Source of the DNA: Peribacillus loiseleuriae
GTDB taxonomy: Bacteria > Bacillota > Bacilli > Bacillales > DSM-1321
NCBI RefSeq assembly: GCF_001183985.1
Contig: NZ_LFZW01000001.1
Coordinates: forward strand, 3,400,059 to 3,464,058
Direction of reading: 5' to 3'
Length of the DNA stretch: 64,000 nucleotides
Shown here: one piece after another, positions 1 to 9,210 of the stretch
Layout of the letters: each line of letters begins with the position of its first letter
Numbering within the stretch: the first letter of the stretch is position 1
Notes under the pieces: model-generated
The model's database searches: none
Told to the model about the DNA's origin: nothing
What the model saw: the letters and a program-made list of their open reading frames with translations, nothing else
Translations under genes and position numbers: made by a program

Positions 1-834
1 ATACCCAGCATCACCTGTGCTTACCTGAACAATATACGCAGTCATCGTTTGAATAGAAGATGTGACATCAAAACTTGCATTCGGAGTTGAACCACCTGCT
101 ACTGAAACGATCATCGTTTCACCGATTGCTCGTGATAAAGCAAGAACAACCGATGCAGTAATACCAGATACTGCTGCCGGTAAAATGACCTTAATTGTCG
201 TTTCCAATTTAGTTGCGCCTAGTGCAAAGGCTCCTTCTCGAATGGAACGTGGTACAGACGACATGGCATCTTCAGATAGAGAAGCAACCATTGGCGTAAT
301 CATAATTCCCACTACAATCCCCGGGCTCAATGCATTAAATGTTTCCAGACTCGGAATCATTTGTTTCAATATTGGCGTAACAAATGTCAGTGCAAAAAAT
401 CCATACACAATGGTAGGGATACCAGCCAATACTTCTAATATTGGTTTAATGACTCTACGTGCTTTTTCAGAAGCATACTCACTCAAATAAATGGCTGTCG
501 CCAAACCAATAGGGACTGCGACTATTGCTGCAATTCCTGTTATTTTTAAAGTACCTACAACGAGCGGCATTATTCCAAAAGATGCATTTGTCGCGGAAAA
601 TGGATACCATTTTTTATTCGTGAGAAATTCAATGATGGATACTCGGTCAAAAAAAATAAATGTTTCAAATATTAATGTGAACACAATTCCTATCGTTGTC
701 AAAACAGATAGCACTGCTGTCAATAATAGTAGTCCGGGAATTAATTTTTCAAAATTAAAGTGATTCTTTTTCTTTAATCTTTTCTCTATAATCATTTGCT
801 GCACTGAGTATTCTTTATCGTTACCACGTGGCAA
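1..834 (-). CDS. pstC: Phosphate ABC transporter permease PstC (partial, C-terminus outside window)
   Basis: Membrane permease of the high-affinity PstSCAB phosphate importer. The 278 visible codons show a charged cytoplasmic N-terminus, a first membrane helix rich in Leu/Val, then the binding-protein-dependent permease domain. That domain includes the EAA-type loop (EGAFALGATKLETTIKVILP), whose glycine contacts the ATPase, followed by the family stretch ALSRAIGETM. I place the start at TTG 834 because AAAGGGG lies 8 bp before it; ATG 852 in the same frame has no ribosome-binding site. It lies downstream of pstS on the same strand, behind a strong hairpin, which fits the usual excess of PstS over the permease. 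The end lies beyond base 1. Family is certain; PstC rather than PstA follows from position after pstS and from the motifs. Confidence 0.93.
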   Translation of the reverse strand, partial: MPRGNDKEYSVQQMIIEKRLKKKNHFNFEKLIPGLLLLTAVLSVLTTIGIVFTLIFETFIFFDRVSIIEFLTNKKWYPFSATNASFGIMPLVVGTLKITGIAAIVAVPIGLATAIYLSEYASEKARRVIKPILEVLAGIPTIVYGFFALTFVTPILKQMIPSLETFNALSPGIVVGIMITPMVASLSEDAMSSVPRSIREGAFALGATKLETTIKVILPAAVSGITASVVLALSRAIGETMIVSVAGGSTPNASFDVTSSIQTMTAYIVQVSTGDAGY

Positions 835-859
835 TCTGAAAACCCCTTTCATCATAGCC

Positions 860-902
860 AAAAGGATGGCAGGTTTATCCAGGTTGTACCCGCCATCTTT
901 TC
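860..902 (-). terminator. Hairpin between pstS and pstC (attenuator)
   Basis: A stem of about 14 bp (arms near 860-874 and 889-902, GATGGCRGGT pairing with ACCYGCCATC) with A/T-rich flanks follows pstS on the transcribed strand. It probably works as a partial terminator or 3' RNA stabiliser, so that pstS is made in excess over pstC. Confidence 0.75.
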
Positions 903-931
903 ATTTTTTGTTATTCATTTATATCTGAAAC

Positions 932-1897
932 TTATTTTGTAAGTTCAGCGAGTTTTTCTAAATCTTTTTTATAATCTGCTTCAGGTAAACTAATATAACC
1001 AACTTCTTCGGCCATTTTACCAGCATTTTCGATTGCAAATTTTGTGTAGTCTGCAACTTGTTCTTTATCAGCTACTGCTTTATTAGATACATATGTGTAT
1101 ACTGTTCTTGAAAGTGGTTTGTAATCCCCGCCAATTGTTTCATGAGTTGGTTCAACTGGGCCATTTCCATTATCAATGCTTACATCTTTAAGCTTGTCTT
1201 TGTTTTCAGCATAATACGCATAACCGAAGTATCCAATTGCGTTCTTATCGCCTGTCACACCTTGAACAAGGATATTAGGATCTCCTGAAAGTGTTGCATT
1301 TGCAACCATTGGTGCATCCTGTAAAATAACTTCGTTGAAATAGTCATGTGTTCCAGAATCTGTACCTGGAGAATAGAATTTAATTTCTTCTTTCGGCCAC
1401 TCTGGACGGATATCAGACCACATTTTTGTTTTTCCGTTATCAATCCATAATGCTTTTAATTCATCAACTGTCAAATGATCAACAAAATCATTTTGAGGAT
1501 TAACAACAACTGTAATTCCGTCATATGCTAATGGTAATTCAGTAAATTCGATTCCGTTTTTATCAAGCTCTGCTTTTTCTTCATCTTTCACTGGGCGTGA
1601 AGCATTGCTTAAGTCCGTTTCTCCCGCAATAAACTTCTTAAATCCGCCGCCAGTTCCGGAAAGACCGACAGATACTCTTACATCTGGCTGAACTGTTCCG
1701 TATTCTTCAGTAACAGCTTCCATGATTGGGTATACAGTAGATGAACCATCAATAATAACTTCACCAGAAAGTTTTGCAGCTGTATCCCCAGTTCCAGAAG
1801 TACTCTTTTCTTTAGTAGTGTCTGAGCCGCATGCTGTTGCTACAGCCAAAACTCCAGTTAACATTGCTGTTATAGCGAAACCTTTAAACTTCTTCAT
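932..1897 (-). CDS. pstS: Phosphate-binding lipoprotein PstS
   Basis: Extracellular lipid-anchored receptor of the Pst phosphate importer. Residues 1-22 form a signal peptide and Cys23 (ATAC) is the predicted lipidated residue; the -3 position of the lipobox is Ala, slightly atypical. The mature protein has the phosphate-binding motifs GSSTVYP, SGTGGGF, ASRPVK and SPGTDSGT, which bind the anion through backbone amides and Ser/Thr hydroxyls. The 321-residue length is normal. The start has AGGGGGAATAAGTAA before it. The Pho box upstream predicts induction by PhoP during phosphate starvation. pstC follows across a hairpin. Confidence 0.96.
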   Translation of the reverse strand: MKKFKGFAITAMLTGVLAVATACGSDTTKEKSTSGTGDTAAKLSGEVIIDGSSTVYPIMEAVTEEYGTVQPDVRVSVGLSGTGGGFKKFIAGETDLSNASRPVKDEEKAELDKNGIEFTELPLAYDGITVVVNPQNDFVDHLTVDELKALWIDNGKTKMWSDIRPEWPKEEIKFYSPGTDSGTHDYFNEVILQDAPMVANATLSGDPNILVQGVTGDKNAIGYFGYAYYAENKDKLKDVSIDNGNGPVEPTHETIGGDYKPLSRTVYTYVSNKAVADKEQVADYTKFAIENAGKMAEEVGYISLPEADYKKDLEKLAELTK

Positions 1898-1957
1898 TTA
1901 CTTATTCCCCCTGAAATATTCATTGTTTGTTTCTACAAACTAAGATTACTATCTTAC

Positions 1958-2017
1958 TGTTAACGAACATTAAACACTTTGTAAATTTTGCGTAAACCTC
2001 TGTGCGAATTTTGTAAA
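1958..2017 (-). promoter_or_regulatory. PhoP (Pho) box upstream of pstS
   Basis: On the pstS strand four hexamers, TTTACG, TTTACA, TTTAAT and TTAACA, are spaced exactly 5 bp apart (1996 back to 1958). A further TTTACA lies at 2017-2012. B. subtilis PhoP binds direct repeats of TT(A/T/C)ACA with an 11-bp period, so this is a textbook operator. The last repeat is about 60 bp from the pstS start codon. Confidence 0.85.
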
Positions 2018-2133
2018 CATCAAACAAGAATTGCGTCGAATAAGAAAGAAAAACCAATTCTTTTCTTTAGTAATAACCCCATCTTTATCTCCTATACATG
2101 TAGACAAGATAATCACTAGAATTGAAACGCAAA

Positions 2134-2219
2134 AAAAAGGGTCTGACCTCACAGACTCTATAAACAGCACAAATGGAGCGTATGTACTATTTGATAAAGT
2201 GTGAGGTCAGACCCTTTTT
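2134..2219. repeat. GGGTCAGACC inverted-repeat element, copy R1
   Basis: Perfect 20-bp terminal inverted repeats (AAAAAGGGTCTGACCTCACA at 2134-2153 and its complement at 2200-2219) enclose about 46 bp. It begins 28 bp past the pbpA stop codon. Its stem and T-runs on both sides make it a bidirectional terminator between pbpA and pstS. It belongs to a family of six copies in this window. Confidence 0.88.
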
Positions 2220-2247
2220 GGGACATCCTCTTACAAGCGTCTATTCA

Positions 2248-4407
2248 TTATTCTGCCTGCTCTTGTTGGATTTCCTTGCCAGTCACAACCTTATTCTCCG
2301 TCGTTTCATCTGTTTCATCGGCTTGTTGACGAGTCTTTTTCAAGTCGAAATAAGTATCTAGAGCAAATTCAGCCAGTTTTCCATTCAATCCATTGCTAGA
2401 ATGACCTTGATACGCCCAAGGAACGACAACAGCAAAAGCAACTTCTGGATTCTCTGCTGGTGCAAAGCCAACCATGCTTAGACTCATAGTTGCTTGGAGA
2501 TCTTTATATTTATCTTTATTTGGTCCATCATAGAAGGCTTGGGCCGTACCTGTTTTTGCAGCTACCGTATAAGATTTATGACCAAAGTATTTATAAGCAG
2601 TTCCACCTTGTTCCATGGCAACCAATTTAAAGCCATCCTGAACCCGATTAATCCAGCTATCTTTCATATCTAGCTTATTAAGTACTGTTGGGGTTATTTC
2701 ACTGACTACAGCACCAAGTTCTGTATTATCATCAACAGGATCGTGAATTTCTTTCACCATATGCGGCTCCATTCGATAGCCACCATTGGCAATCGTTGAG
2801 ACATATTGTGCAAGCTGCATTGGTGTATAGGTGTCATACTGTCCAATCGCTAAATCGAGCAATTTACCAGGAAGTGTATCAGTTCCTTTGTACCCAACCA
2901 TTTCATTCGGCAAATCAATGCCTGTCCTTGAACCTAACCCAAATTGGGCATAGTAATTTCGCATCGTTTCAAAAGCACTTGATCCAATATTCAGCCCCTT
3001 ACCTGGTACATATTCTGTACCAGCTATAGCAATCGCCGTTCTAAACATATATACGTTAGAAGACTTTTTCAGCGCAGTTAAATCATTAATATTCCCCATG
3101 TTAGTATATGATGCTTTTTTGGGCGTACCTTTAATGTTTAATGTTGTATCATAGAAATACTTATTTGGCTGAATGGCACCAGTTTGATACCCAGTCAAAA
3201 TCGTTGCACCTTTCACACTAGACCCTACTGTATAGGAAGACGATATATTACCTAGTGCATAATCATTGATCGTTGGTTTGCCTGTTTCTTTATCGATTAC
3301 ATATTGCTTCCCAGCCATTGTCAGGATTTCACCCGTTTTCGGATCCATTAATACTACAAAAGCGCGATCAAGGAATTTCGTATTCCCTGCTTTTTTCGCC
3401 TGTAGTAATTGCTTCTCAATTTCATTTTCGATTGCTTGCTGAAGATCCATATCAATGGTTAAGACTAAATCCTTTCCACGCTGCCCTTCGGAAACAACTT
3501 GGGATTCAACTACATTTCCACCCTTATCTGTTATATTCTTCACTTTCGCTTTATTTCCTTGAAGCACGTCTTCATACTGTAATTCGATATAGCTTTTCCC
3601 TACTCGGTCGTTCCGGCTATAACCGCGTGAAAGGAAATAATCAAGACGTTCACTCGGTAAACCTTCGTCTGAGGTAGATACTTTACCTAGAACAGATTTC
3701 AACGTGTTACCAAAAACATATGTCCGATCCCAGTCCGTTGTAATATTTACACCTGGCAAAGAATCAAGATTTTCACTTACCCTCGCGAATTCTTCCTCGG
3801 TTACGTCCTTGTTTTTAACAATTTGTGGTGTTAGTGCATAGCCGCTTGAAAATTCACGATAAATCGCGAGCACTTCAAGTTCAGCATCTGTAAAGGAATT
3901 GATCTCTTTCTCAGTAATTCTTTCAATTTGAAGCTTATATAAATCTTTTTCTTCAAGTTCGCCTTCGGTGACCTTTTTTCGGTCGGCAGCGGTAATCTTC
4001 GCTTCCGCTTCATCCGGATGTTTTAGAATCCAGAAGTCTTTTCTATCTCGTTCCGTTATTTTATTTGTTTCTTTATGAATCAGTTTGGCTAGTTTTTCTG
4101 CCGTTTCCAACATTTCCTTTGCCGTTGTTCTCTGGCTTCTAGTGTAAGTAATAGCATCCAACGGCTTATTATCGACCATCACCTTTAGATTTCGATCATA
4201 CATTTTTCCACGAGGAACTGGATTGTTCACTGTTACTTCTTCTGTTCTTTCAATTTCTCTTTTATAATCATCTCCATAGACAATTTGAACAAGGCCAAGA
4301 CGGAGAATTAGTACTGAAAATAATAGAAAAACAGCGAAGAAAAGTAGATTTAATCGCAAAGGAACATGAGTCTTTTTCTTCTTTTCTTTTGTCACGCTAA
4401 GCCACAC
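2248..4407 (-). CDS. pbpA: Class B penicillin-binding protein 2 (monofunctional transpeptidase)
   Basis: Cross-links peptidoglycan at the outer face of the membrane; by position it matches B. subtilis PbpA (YqgF), which with PbpH supports rod-shape elongation. A short Lys-rich cytoplasmic tail is followed by one membrane helix (about residues 18-40), a dimerisation/pedestal domain starting near NNPVPRGKMYDR, and a transpeptidase domain. The three active-site motifs are visible: SxxK as SSVK in VGSSVKGA, SxN as SSN in KKSSNVYMF, and KTGT in AAKTGTAQ. There is no glycosyltransferase or PASTA domain. Length 719 is typical. The start is uncertain: GTG 4407 sits almost against AAGAGGA, and GTG 4395 is an alternative. 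Confidence 0.94.
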   Translation of the reverse strand: MWLSVTKEKKKKTHVPLRLNLLFFAVFLLFSVLILRLGLVQIVYGDDYKREIERTEEVTVNNPVPRGKMYDRNLKVMVDNKPLDAITYTRSQRTTAKEMLETAEKLAKLIHKETNKITERDRKDFWILKHPDEAEAKITAADRKKVTEGELEEKDLYKLQIERITEKEINSFTDAELEVLAIYREFSSGYALTPQIVKNKDVTEEEFARVSENLDSLPGVNITTDWDRTYVFGNTLKSVLGKVSTSDEGLPSERLDYFLSRGYSRNDRVGKSYIELQYEDVLQGNKAKVKNITDKGGNVVESQVVSEGQRGKDLVLTIDMDLQQAIENEIEKQLLQAKKAGNTKFLDRAFVVLMDPKTGEILTMAGKQYVIDKETGKPTINDYALGNISSSYTVGSSVKGATILTGYQTGAIQPNKYFYDTTLNIKGTPKKASYTNMGNINDLTALKKSSNVYMFRTAIAIAGTEYVPGKGLNIGSSAFETMRNYYAQFGLGSRTGIDLPNEMVGYKGTDTLPGKLLDLAIGQYDTYTPMQLAQYVSTIANGGYRMEPHMVKEIHDPVDDNTELGAVVSEITPTVLNKLDMKDSWINRVQDGFKLVAMEQGGTAYKYFGHKSYTVAAKTGTAQAFYDGPNKDKYKDLQATMSLSMVGFAPAENPEVAFAVVVPWAYQGHSSNGLNGKLAEFALDTYFDLKKTRQQADETDETTENKVVTGKEIQQEQAE

Positions 4408-4802
4408 ATCCTCTTATAAAAATAGTAATCTACCTTATTCTATATAACTTAAAAGAGAATATCTAGTTTTGTTAATGGAAAATTGCACAGCTTATTTTTT
4501 TCCTCTATAAATTGAACGATTGAATTACCTAGTTTTTTACGAATGGGTTTCAAATTATTAGTTTATCACGATGGGTATAGATAAATTGGGAGTAAAAAGC
4601 AAGGTACTAGTAAAATAAGTGTCCGATTCCAGGCTTATCTCTTAGCCAAAAATGAAGAGAACTCGGTACCAAAGATCAAGATATTTTTATCCAGGGTTTA
4701 AAATTATTCCGAAATACTTTTTTGCTGATTTAGAATAAAAATAATTACGGTGATCTTTCATTTTAGCCTATATGATCTGAATAAACTTATGCGTGACCAA
4801 TA
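4408..4802. other. Intergenic region upstream of pbpA
   Basis: About 395 bp of A/T-rich DNA between pbpA and the repeat copy after yqgE. It should hold the pbpA promoter. I see no open reading frame with a ribosome-binding site, no RNA gene and no repeat shared with other parts of the window. Confidence 0.5.
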
Positions 4803-4867
4803 AATAGGCACGGACCTCGCGTTTTATGTTTGTAACACTTCATCCATGCGCGAGGTCTACCCCTTTT
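4803..4867. repeat. Degenerate GGGTCAGACC-type element, copy R6
   Basis: Arms GGACCTCGCG (4812-4821) and CGCGAGGTC (4849-4857) are followed by TACCCCTTTTAAGACATCC, which matches the outer flank of copy R1 (CCCTTTTTGGGACATCC). It ends 14 bp from the stop codon of the MFS gene. It is the most diverged copy of the family. Confidence 0.6.
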
Positions 4868-4881
4868 AAGACATCCGTATA

Positions 4882-6102
4882 TCATGCGGGGCGGTCCATA
4901 TTAATTTTTCTAACAAATAAATAAATGATTGTATGTCCGGCTCCGACCATCAATAAAAAAATAGGTAGGCTTTTTACCGGGTCAAAAAACATAACTGTGA
5001 TAATAAAACCGGTAATTGAAACAATCCGCCCGAACAGAATGTAGAGTTCCCGCACTACAATATATTCAATTCTTAACTCTGCAGCCTGCCAGGCACGGCC
5101 AATAATATCGTAAGTCAGTGACATATACGGTACAAGCAAGATTGGATAAGCAATCGCAATGGTCGCCGCGTAAATAAGCAGCTTGGCATACGTGACATTG
5201 AAAGCAATCAAAAATACGCCTACATATAAAAGAATTCCTCCAAGCAAGATTGATTTCTTCCGAATTTTTTGCTTAATGTATCTTGCTGCGAAATAATAAG
5301 CGATAAACGAAAGAATTGAATTCACCATACTGAAATTTCCTAGCGCGAGTTCACTTCCCGTTTGAATAAAAACAAAAATCGAGACGACAAACATAAATGT
5401 TCCTTCGCGTAATCCTTGGAAAAAATGTGCATACAATATTTGACGCCAATTATAATCATTTTTCCTTTCTTTAAGTGTACGTAGAAATAAATATTTACCA
5501 TGAGCTGGTCGTCTTTCTAAAGAAAAACTAAAATAAACCGCTATCGCAAATAATAACAACGATACCCCGAATATGATGGAGTACCCTGTAAATTTCTCCA
5601 GTCTAGATATAATGAAGCCCGCAAAAATAGGTCCGATTATACCTCCTGAAGAAGTCAGCAGGCCTAAGAAGCCATTGAAAAAATCACGTGTTTCTGGTTC
5701 TGTAATTTCAAAAGTCAACACGTTAAAAGCAAGCCAGTAAAACCCATACCCTATCCCAAGTAATCCACCAAGTAAGATAAGAAAATGAGTGGCCTGTGTG
5801 CCAATTAAGAGAACAGCTAAATAAAAAGCTGCTAAAAATATGACGCCGAGTCGCAAAACAATAACTCGGTCCACCTTTTTGGCAATTCTACCTGCAAACA
5901 CAAATGTGAGCGGCTGAAAAATCGCCACGGCCAAATTATAAATTCCGATATCTACGTAATCTCCAGACTGCTTCCACAGAAATACATTTACAAACGTATT
6001 TGAGAGCGCAATACTCATGCTGTACAATCCGCCGATAATTAGCAAAATCCGTAAATCCCGATTAATCTCCATGTCTCCAGTCCATTTTTTTATAATGCCC
6101 AT
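4882..6102 (-). CDS. yqgE: MFS transporter, YqgE family
   Basis: A 406-residue major facilitator protein with about 12 hydrophobic segments; substrate unknown. The N-terminal half carries the loop 2-3 motif in the form GRIAKKVDR. A basic central loop (ERRPAHGKYLF, ERKNDY) separates the two six-helix halves. It lies between pbpA and sodA, exactly where B. subtilis has yqgE, and the orthology rests mainly on that. The start has AAAGGAGAGTTAAAAC before ATG. Just beyond its stop is a degenerate copy of the dispersed terminator-like repeat. Confidence 0.85.
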   Translation of the reverse strand: MGIIKKWTGDMEINRDLRILLIIGGLYSMSIALSNTFVNVFLWKQSGDYVDIGIYNLAVAIFQPLTFVFAGRIAKKVDRVIVLRLGVIFLAAFYLAVLLIGTQATHFLILLGGLLGIGYGFYWLAFNVLTFEITEPETRDFFNGFLGLLTSSGGIIGPIFAGFIISRLEKFTGYSIIFGVSLLLFAIAVYFSFSLERRPAHGKYLFLRTLKERKNDYNWRQILYAHFFQGLREGTFMFVVSIFVFIQTGSELALGNFSMVNSILSFIAYYFAARYIKQKIRKKSILLGGILLYVGVFLIAFNVTYAKLLIYAATIAIAYPILLVPYMSLTYDIIGRAWQAAELRIEYIVVRELYILFGRIVSITGFIITVMFFDPVKSLPIFLLMVGAGHTIIYLFVRKINMDRPA

Positions 6103-6190
6103 GTTTTAACTCTCCTTTAAGTGCTTTTATAGTGTTTGAAGAACCATGGACATTTATTTAAAGGAGCGGTTATTTCAAAATTTTTCCTCC

Positions 6191-6243
6191 AGAAACTAAA
6201 AAAACAGGAATTCCTTTGAGGAATCCCTGTTTTTTTAGTTTCT
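6191..6243. terminator. Bidirectional-looking terminator downstream of sodA
   Basis: An almost perfect 24-bp inverted repeat with a 5-base loop. The core is AACAGG.ATTCC pairing with GGAAT.CCTGTT, and the outer arms are AGAAACTAAAAA and its complement. It gives a stem plus T-run on either strand, ends sodA transcripts and separates them from yqgE. Confidence 0.85.
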
Positions 6244-6246
6244 ATC

Positions 6247-6855
6247 TTATTTTGCTGAGCTGAACCGACTAGCTACTTCATCCCAGTTTACAACGTTCCA
6301 GAATGCGTTGATGTATTCTGGACGACGGTTTTGGTAGTTCAAGTAGTAAGCATGCTCCCAAACATCTAAACCAAGTAAAGGCGTTTTGCCTTCCATAATT
6401 GGAGAGTCTTGGTTAGGCGTACTTGAAACTTCAAGCTCACCATTGTTTACTGAAAGCCAAGCCCAGCCAGATCCGAAACGAGTTGTTGCTGCTTTAGCGA
6501 ATTCTTCTTTGAAGCTATCAAAGCTGCCAAATTTAGAAGTGATTGCATCCGCTAATTCACCAGACGGCTGTCCGCCACCGTTTGGTGAGATGATTTGCCA
6601 GAATAATGAGTGGTTAGCGTGTCCGCCACCATTGTTGCGTACAGCCGTGCGTTTTGCTTCAGGAACCGCATCAAGGTTTGCAATTACTTCTTCAACGCTT
6701 TTACTCAAAAGTTCTTCATTGCCTTCAAGAGCAGCGTTTAAGTTTGTTACATACGTGTTATGGTGTTTCGTGTGGTGAATGTTCATTGTTTCTTTGTCAA
6801 TGTTTGGTTCTAACGCATCGTATGCGTACGGTAATTGTGGAAGTTCGAATGCCAT
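6247..6855 (-). CDS. sodA: Superoxide dismutase, Mn type
   Basis: Converts superoxide to peroxide and oxygen in the cytoplasm. The 202 residues show the Fe/Mn-SOD fold: His27 in NIHHTKHH, a second ligand His in [10 protein letters not shown], and Asp/His ligands in the signature [12 protein letters not shown]. Gly and Gln signatures ([16 protein letters not shown]) resemble Mn enzymes of Bacillus, so Mn use is inferred. AGGGAGGAATTTTATTT precedes ATG. The genome also has an MntR-type manganese importer (mntH) in this window. Confidence 0.97.
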   Translation of the reverse strand: MAFELPQLPYAYDALEPNIDKETMNIHHTKHHNTYVTNLNAALEGNEELLSKSVEEVIANLDAVPEAKRTAVRNNGGGHANHSLFWQIISPNGGGQPSGELADAITSKFGSFDSFKEEFAKAATTRFGSGWAWLSVNNGELEVSSTPNQDSPIMEGKTPLLGLDVWEHAYYLNYQNRRPEYINAFWNVVNWDEVASRFSSAK

Positions 6856-7006
6856 AAATAAAATTCCTCCCTATGTAACTTTAGTTTTTTTGACGAAGTA
6901 GAATTGCACATGCAAACACTACTGCTCGTTTCAATTAGAATATCAAAGTTTTGGTAACGTTTCAAATGTTATGCTTCATCATATACTAAATCTTCCTCAC
7001 TTTCAT

Positions 7007-7489
7007 TTATAAAACAGTGAACAAGAAGTAAATCACCATAAACAACTGGATGATGCTTTTGGTTACAACACTACCAACAAATCCAAACACTGAACCCAAG
7101 CCAATTTTTGCAGCTACGACCGGATTTTTCTTGTGTACAACCATCTCCGCTATAACCGCTCCAATGAATGGTCCGATGATAATCCCTAAGAACGGGATAA
7201 CAAACGGACCGACTAGGATACCGATCGTACTTCCCCATATGCCTGCTCTCGAACCCCCAAACTTTTTCACGCCTGCTAAATTAGCTACATAATCTGCACA
7301 AAATAATAGAAGGACCAATAAAATTTGGATCGCCCAAAACCTCCAATTAAAAGTCTCAAAGGAGTAAAATACCCCATATAACAAAATACCTCCCAAAATA
7401 AACAACACGCTTGGGATAATGGGATAAACGAGACCAATAAACCCAATAATAAACATGATAACAATTACGAGCCAATACATTACATCCAT
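7007..7489 (-). CDS. yqgC: DUF456 membrane protein YqgC
   Basis: About 160 residues, with roughly four to five hydrophobic segments, of the DUF456 family, whose function is unknown. The Gly-rich stretch ([17 protein letters not shown]) and the paired motifs [19 protein letters not shown] are typical of it. It lies directly upstream of sodA on the same strand, as in B. subtilis. I prefer ATG 7489 because AGTAGG lies 6 bp before it; ATG 7495 sits against the ribosome-binding site. Confidence 0.85.
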   Translation of the reverse strand: MDVMYWLVIVIMFIIGFIGLVYPIIPSVLFILGGILLYGVFYSFETFNWRFWAIQILLVLLLFCADYVANLAGVKKFGGSRAGIWGSTIGILVGPFVIPFLGIIIGPFIGAVIAEMVVHKKNPVVAAKIGLGSVFGFVGSVVTKSIIQLFMVIYFLFTVL

Positions 7490-7729
7490 TTTCATCCTAC
7501 TTTCTAAGAAAAACTAATACGGGTCCTTGGCTATCTTCTATTATAAATTTATTTGACTATGGAGCATACCAATACCCATTGTAATAAACTTATACGTTTA
7601 TTATTGAAAGAACCATTCTTTCAAATACATTCTAACGAATCTTCAATGACTTTCTGTTGTGTTCTTCGAGACACCTAGCTAAAATGAAAAAGATATAAAG
7701 AAACCATTTCATAAAAAGGGCTGTGAAGA

Positions 7730-8524
7730 ATGAATATTTTCAAACAATTTATTTTAAGTTTATACTCACCGAAAGACATCGCAAGTTTCAGAAATCAAGG
7801 AATCGGAAAAACAATCTTGTTCATCTTCTTCCTTTCTCTCGTTTCCATTATTCCCTCTGCCATTTATTTCAGTACGGCAATCTCAGCAAGCATTCCTGCA
7901 ATTCAGTCAACATTTACGGAAGATTTGCCTGATTTCACAATAAAGAATGGAATACTAACGGATACTAGTGAAGAACCTGTTATTATCGAGAAGAATAATA
8001 TGACAATTTACATGGACGACAGCGGCGAAATCACTGCCCAGCAAATTGCTCGAGAATCGATAACCGCTATCGGATTTTTACAAAATGAATTTGTCTTTAC
8101 GACAGGAGGAGAAATTCAAACAGGTCCCTACTCCTTACTTGAAGGACAATCTATCTCAAACAAAGATATTGAAAAGATGCTAGACACTGCTACATCCCTT
8201 TTACCTGTAGCTATTGTTATACTAGTTCTAGCAATGTTCCTATTTACGTCAGCATTATTGTTTATTAAAGTATCTATTTTTGCTATGTTTGGTTTACTTT
8301 TCAATAATTCGCTCGGCCGTGGCCTTTCCTATCGTCATCTTTGGAGAATTGCAGCTTACTGTATCACATTGCCGACGATCTTTTTCACGATCATGGCTGC
8401 TTTTCAAACGGCTGTCCCATACGGTTCAATCATAAACTGGTTCGTTACCATTATCATGTTGTATTTAACCCTGAAAGAGGTATCGAATAACCAAGATAGA
8501 ATCGAACCTACTAACTCTAAATAA
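7730..8524 (+). CDS. yqgB: DUF1189 membrane protein YqgB
   Basis: 264 residues of the DUF1189 family, function unknown. An N-terminal amphipathic stretch (MNIFKQFILSLYSPKDIASF) is characteristic of the family. It is followed by one membrane helix, an extracellular domain of about 110 residues (TIKNGILTDT, MTIYMDDSGEIT), and three or four helices in the C-terminal half, ending with a short cytoplasmic tail. Position after yqgC matches B. subtilis yqgB. The ribosome-binding site is weak. A perfect palindromic terminator follows. Confidence 0.85.
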   Translation: MNIFKQFILSLYSPKDIASFRNQGIGKTILFIFFLSLVSIIPSAIYFSTAISASIPAIQSTFTEDLPDFTIKNGILTDTSEEPVIIEKNNMTIYMDDSGEITAQQIARESITAIGFLQNEFVFTTGGEIQTGPYSLLEGQSISNKDIEKMLDTATSLLPVAIVILVLAMFLFTSALLFIKVSIFAMFGLLFNNSLGRGLSYRHLWRIAAYCITLPTIFFTIMAAFQTAVPYGSIINWFVTIIMLYLTLKEVSNNQDRIEPTNSK

Positions 8525-8528
8525 TTTC

Positions 8529-8559
8529 GAAGGGACATCGATATCGATGTCCTTTTTTA
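8529..8559 (+). terminator. Terminator after yqgB
   Basis: The perfect palindrome GGACATCGATATCGATGTCC is followed by TTTTTT, seven bases or so after the yqgB stop codon. Confidence 0.85.
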
Positions 8560-8783
8560 AACGCATCATCTTCTATACTCCATAAGCAAACCTTTCACAG
8601 AATGCTCCTTCAAGATATTCCCTCAACGAATTTGATGCATCCTCCTTAGTCCACGTTACGCCTCGTATCGGATTGCCTGCACACCCGAAACTTAGAAATC
8701 ATAGGTAAAAGACTGCCCAATTTTAGGCATAGTCCGAATAGATTTACATATACATAAAAGAAAGACAGGCTGGGAGGACGTTC

Positions 8784-9107
8784 ATGAAAAAAATGTTGCT
8801 CTTCTTATCGATTTGTTTTACCGTTTTTATCATTTATTACGATATGACAAAAGGAACGCTTCCTACTAAATCAACTGTGAGAACCATTGAGGCTAGTTCG
8901 ACTCCTGTTTCAGAAATTATCCCAATTCCATATAAAGAAATCAAGATACGTGCAGGAGATTCGCTATTATCATTAATCAAAAAGCAGGAAGGTACACTTC
9001 CTCTTTCCATCGAATCCATCATTTCGGATTTTGAGAATTTAAATGGAATTAAGCCTGAAGCCATGCAAATTGGCAATACGTATAAAATTCCCTTCTATAA
9101 TGAATAA
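8784..9107 (+). CDS. yqfZ: Small secreted/anchored LysM protein YqfZ
   Basis: 107 residues: an N-terminal hydrophobic helix (residues 3-20), a short linker, then one LysM-like domain. The LysM features are IRAGDSLLSLIKKQ at its start, an internal LNGIKPEAMQIGNTYKIPF end and a middle FENLN turn, the usual peptidoglycan-binding layout. It probably sits on the outer membrane face bound to the wall. B. subtilis yqfZ holds the same place before ispG. GGGAGGACGTTC precedes the start. Function is inferred from LysM only. Confidence 0.82.
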   Translation: MKKMLLFLSICFTVFIIYYDMTKGTLPTKSTVRTIEASSTPVSEIIPIPYKEIKIRAGDSLLSLIKKQEGTLPLSIESIISDFENLNGIKPEAMQIGNTYKIPFYNE

Positions 9108-9210
9108 AAGATTCAATCCTTGTCAACAGACTCATAAGATTGTTACAATAGGTAAAGCGGTCATTAAGACGTACCGAAATATGATTTTTTCCTAAAGGAG
9201 AGAATTCCAC

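Noticed and set aside
62..763. Two plus-strand frames opposite pstC
   Set aside because: They are the antisense reading of pstC; the minus strand carries full permease motifs.
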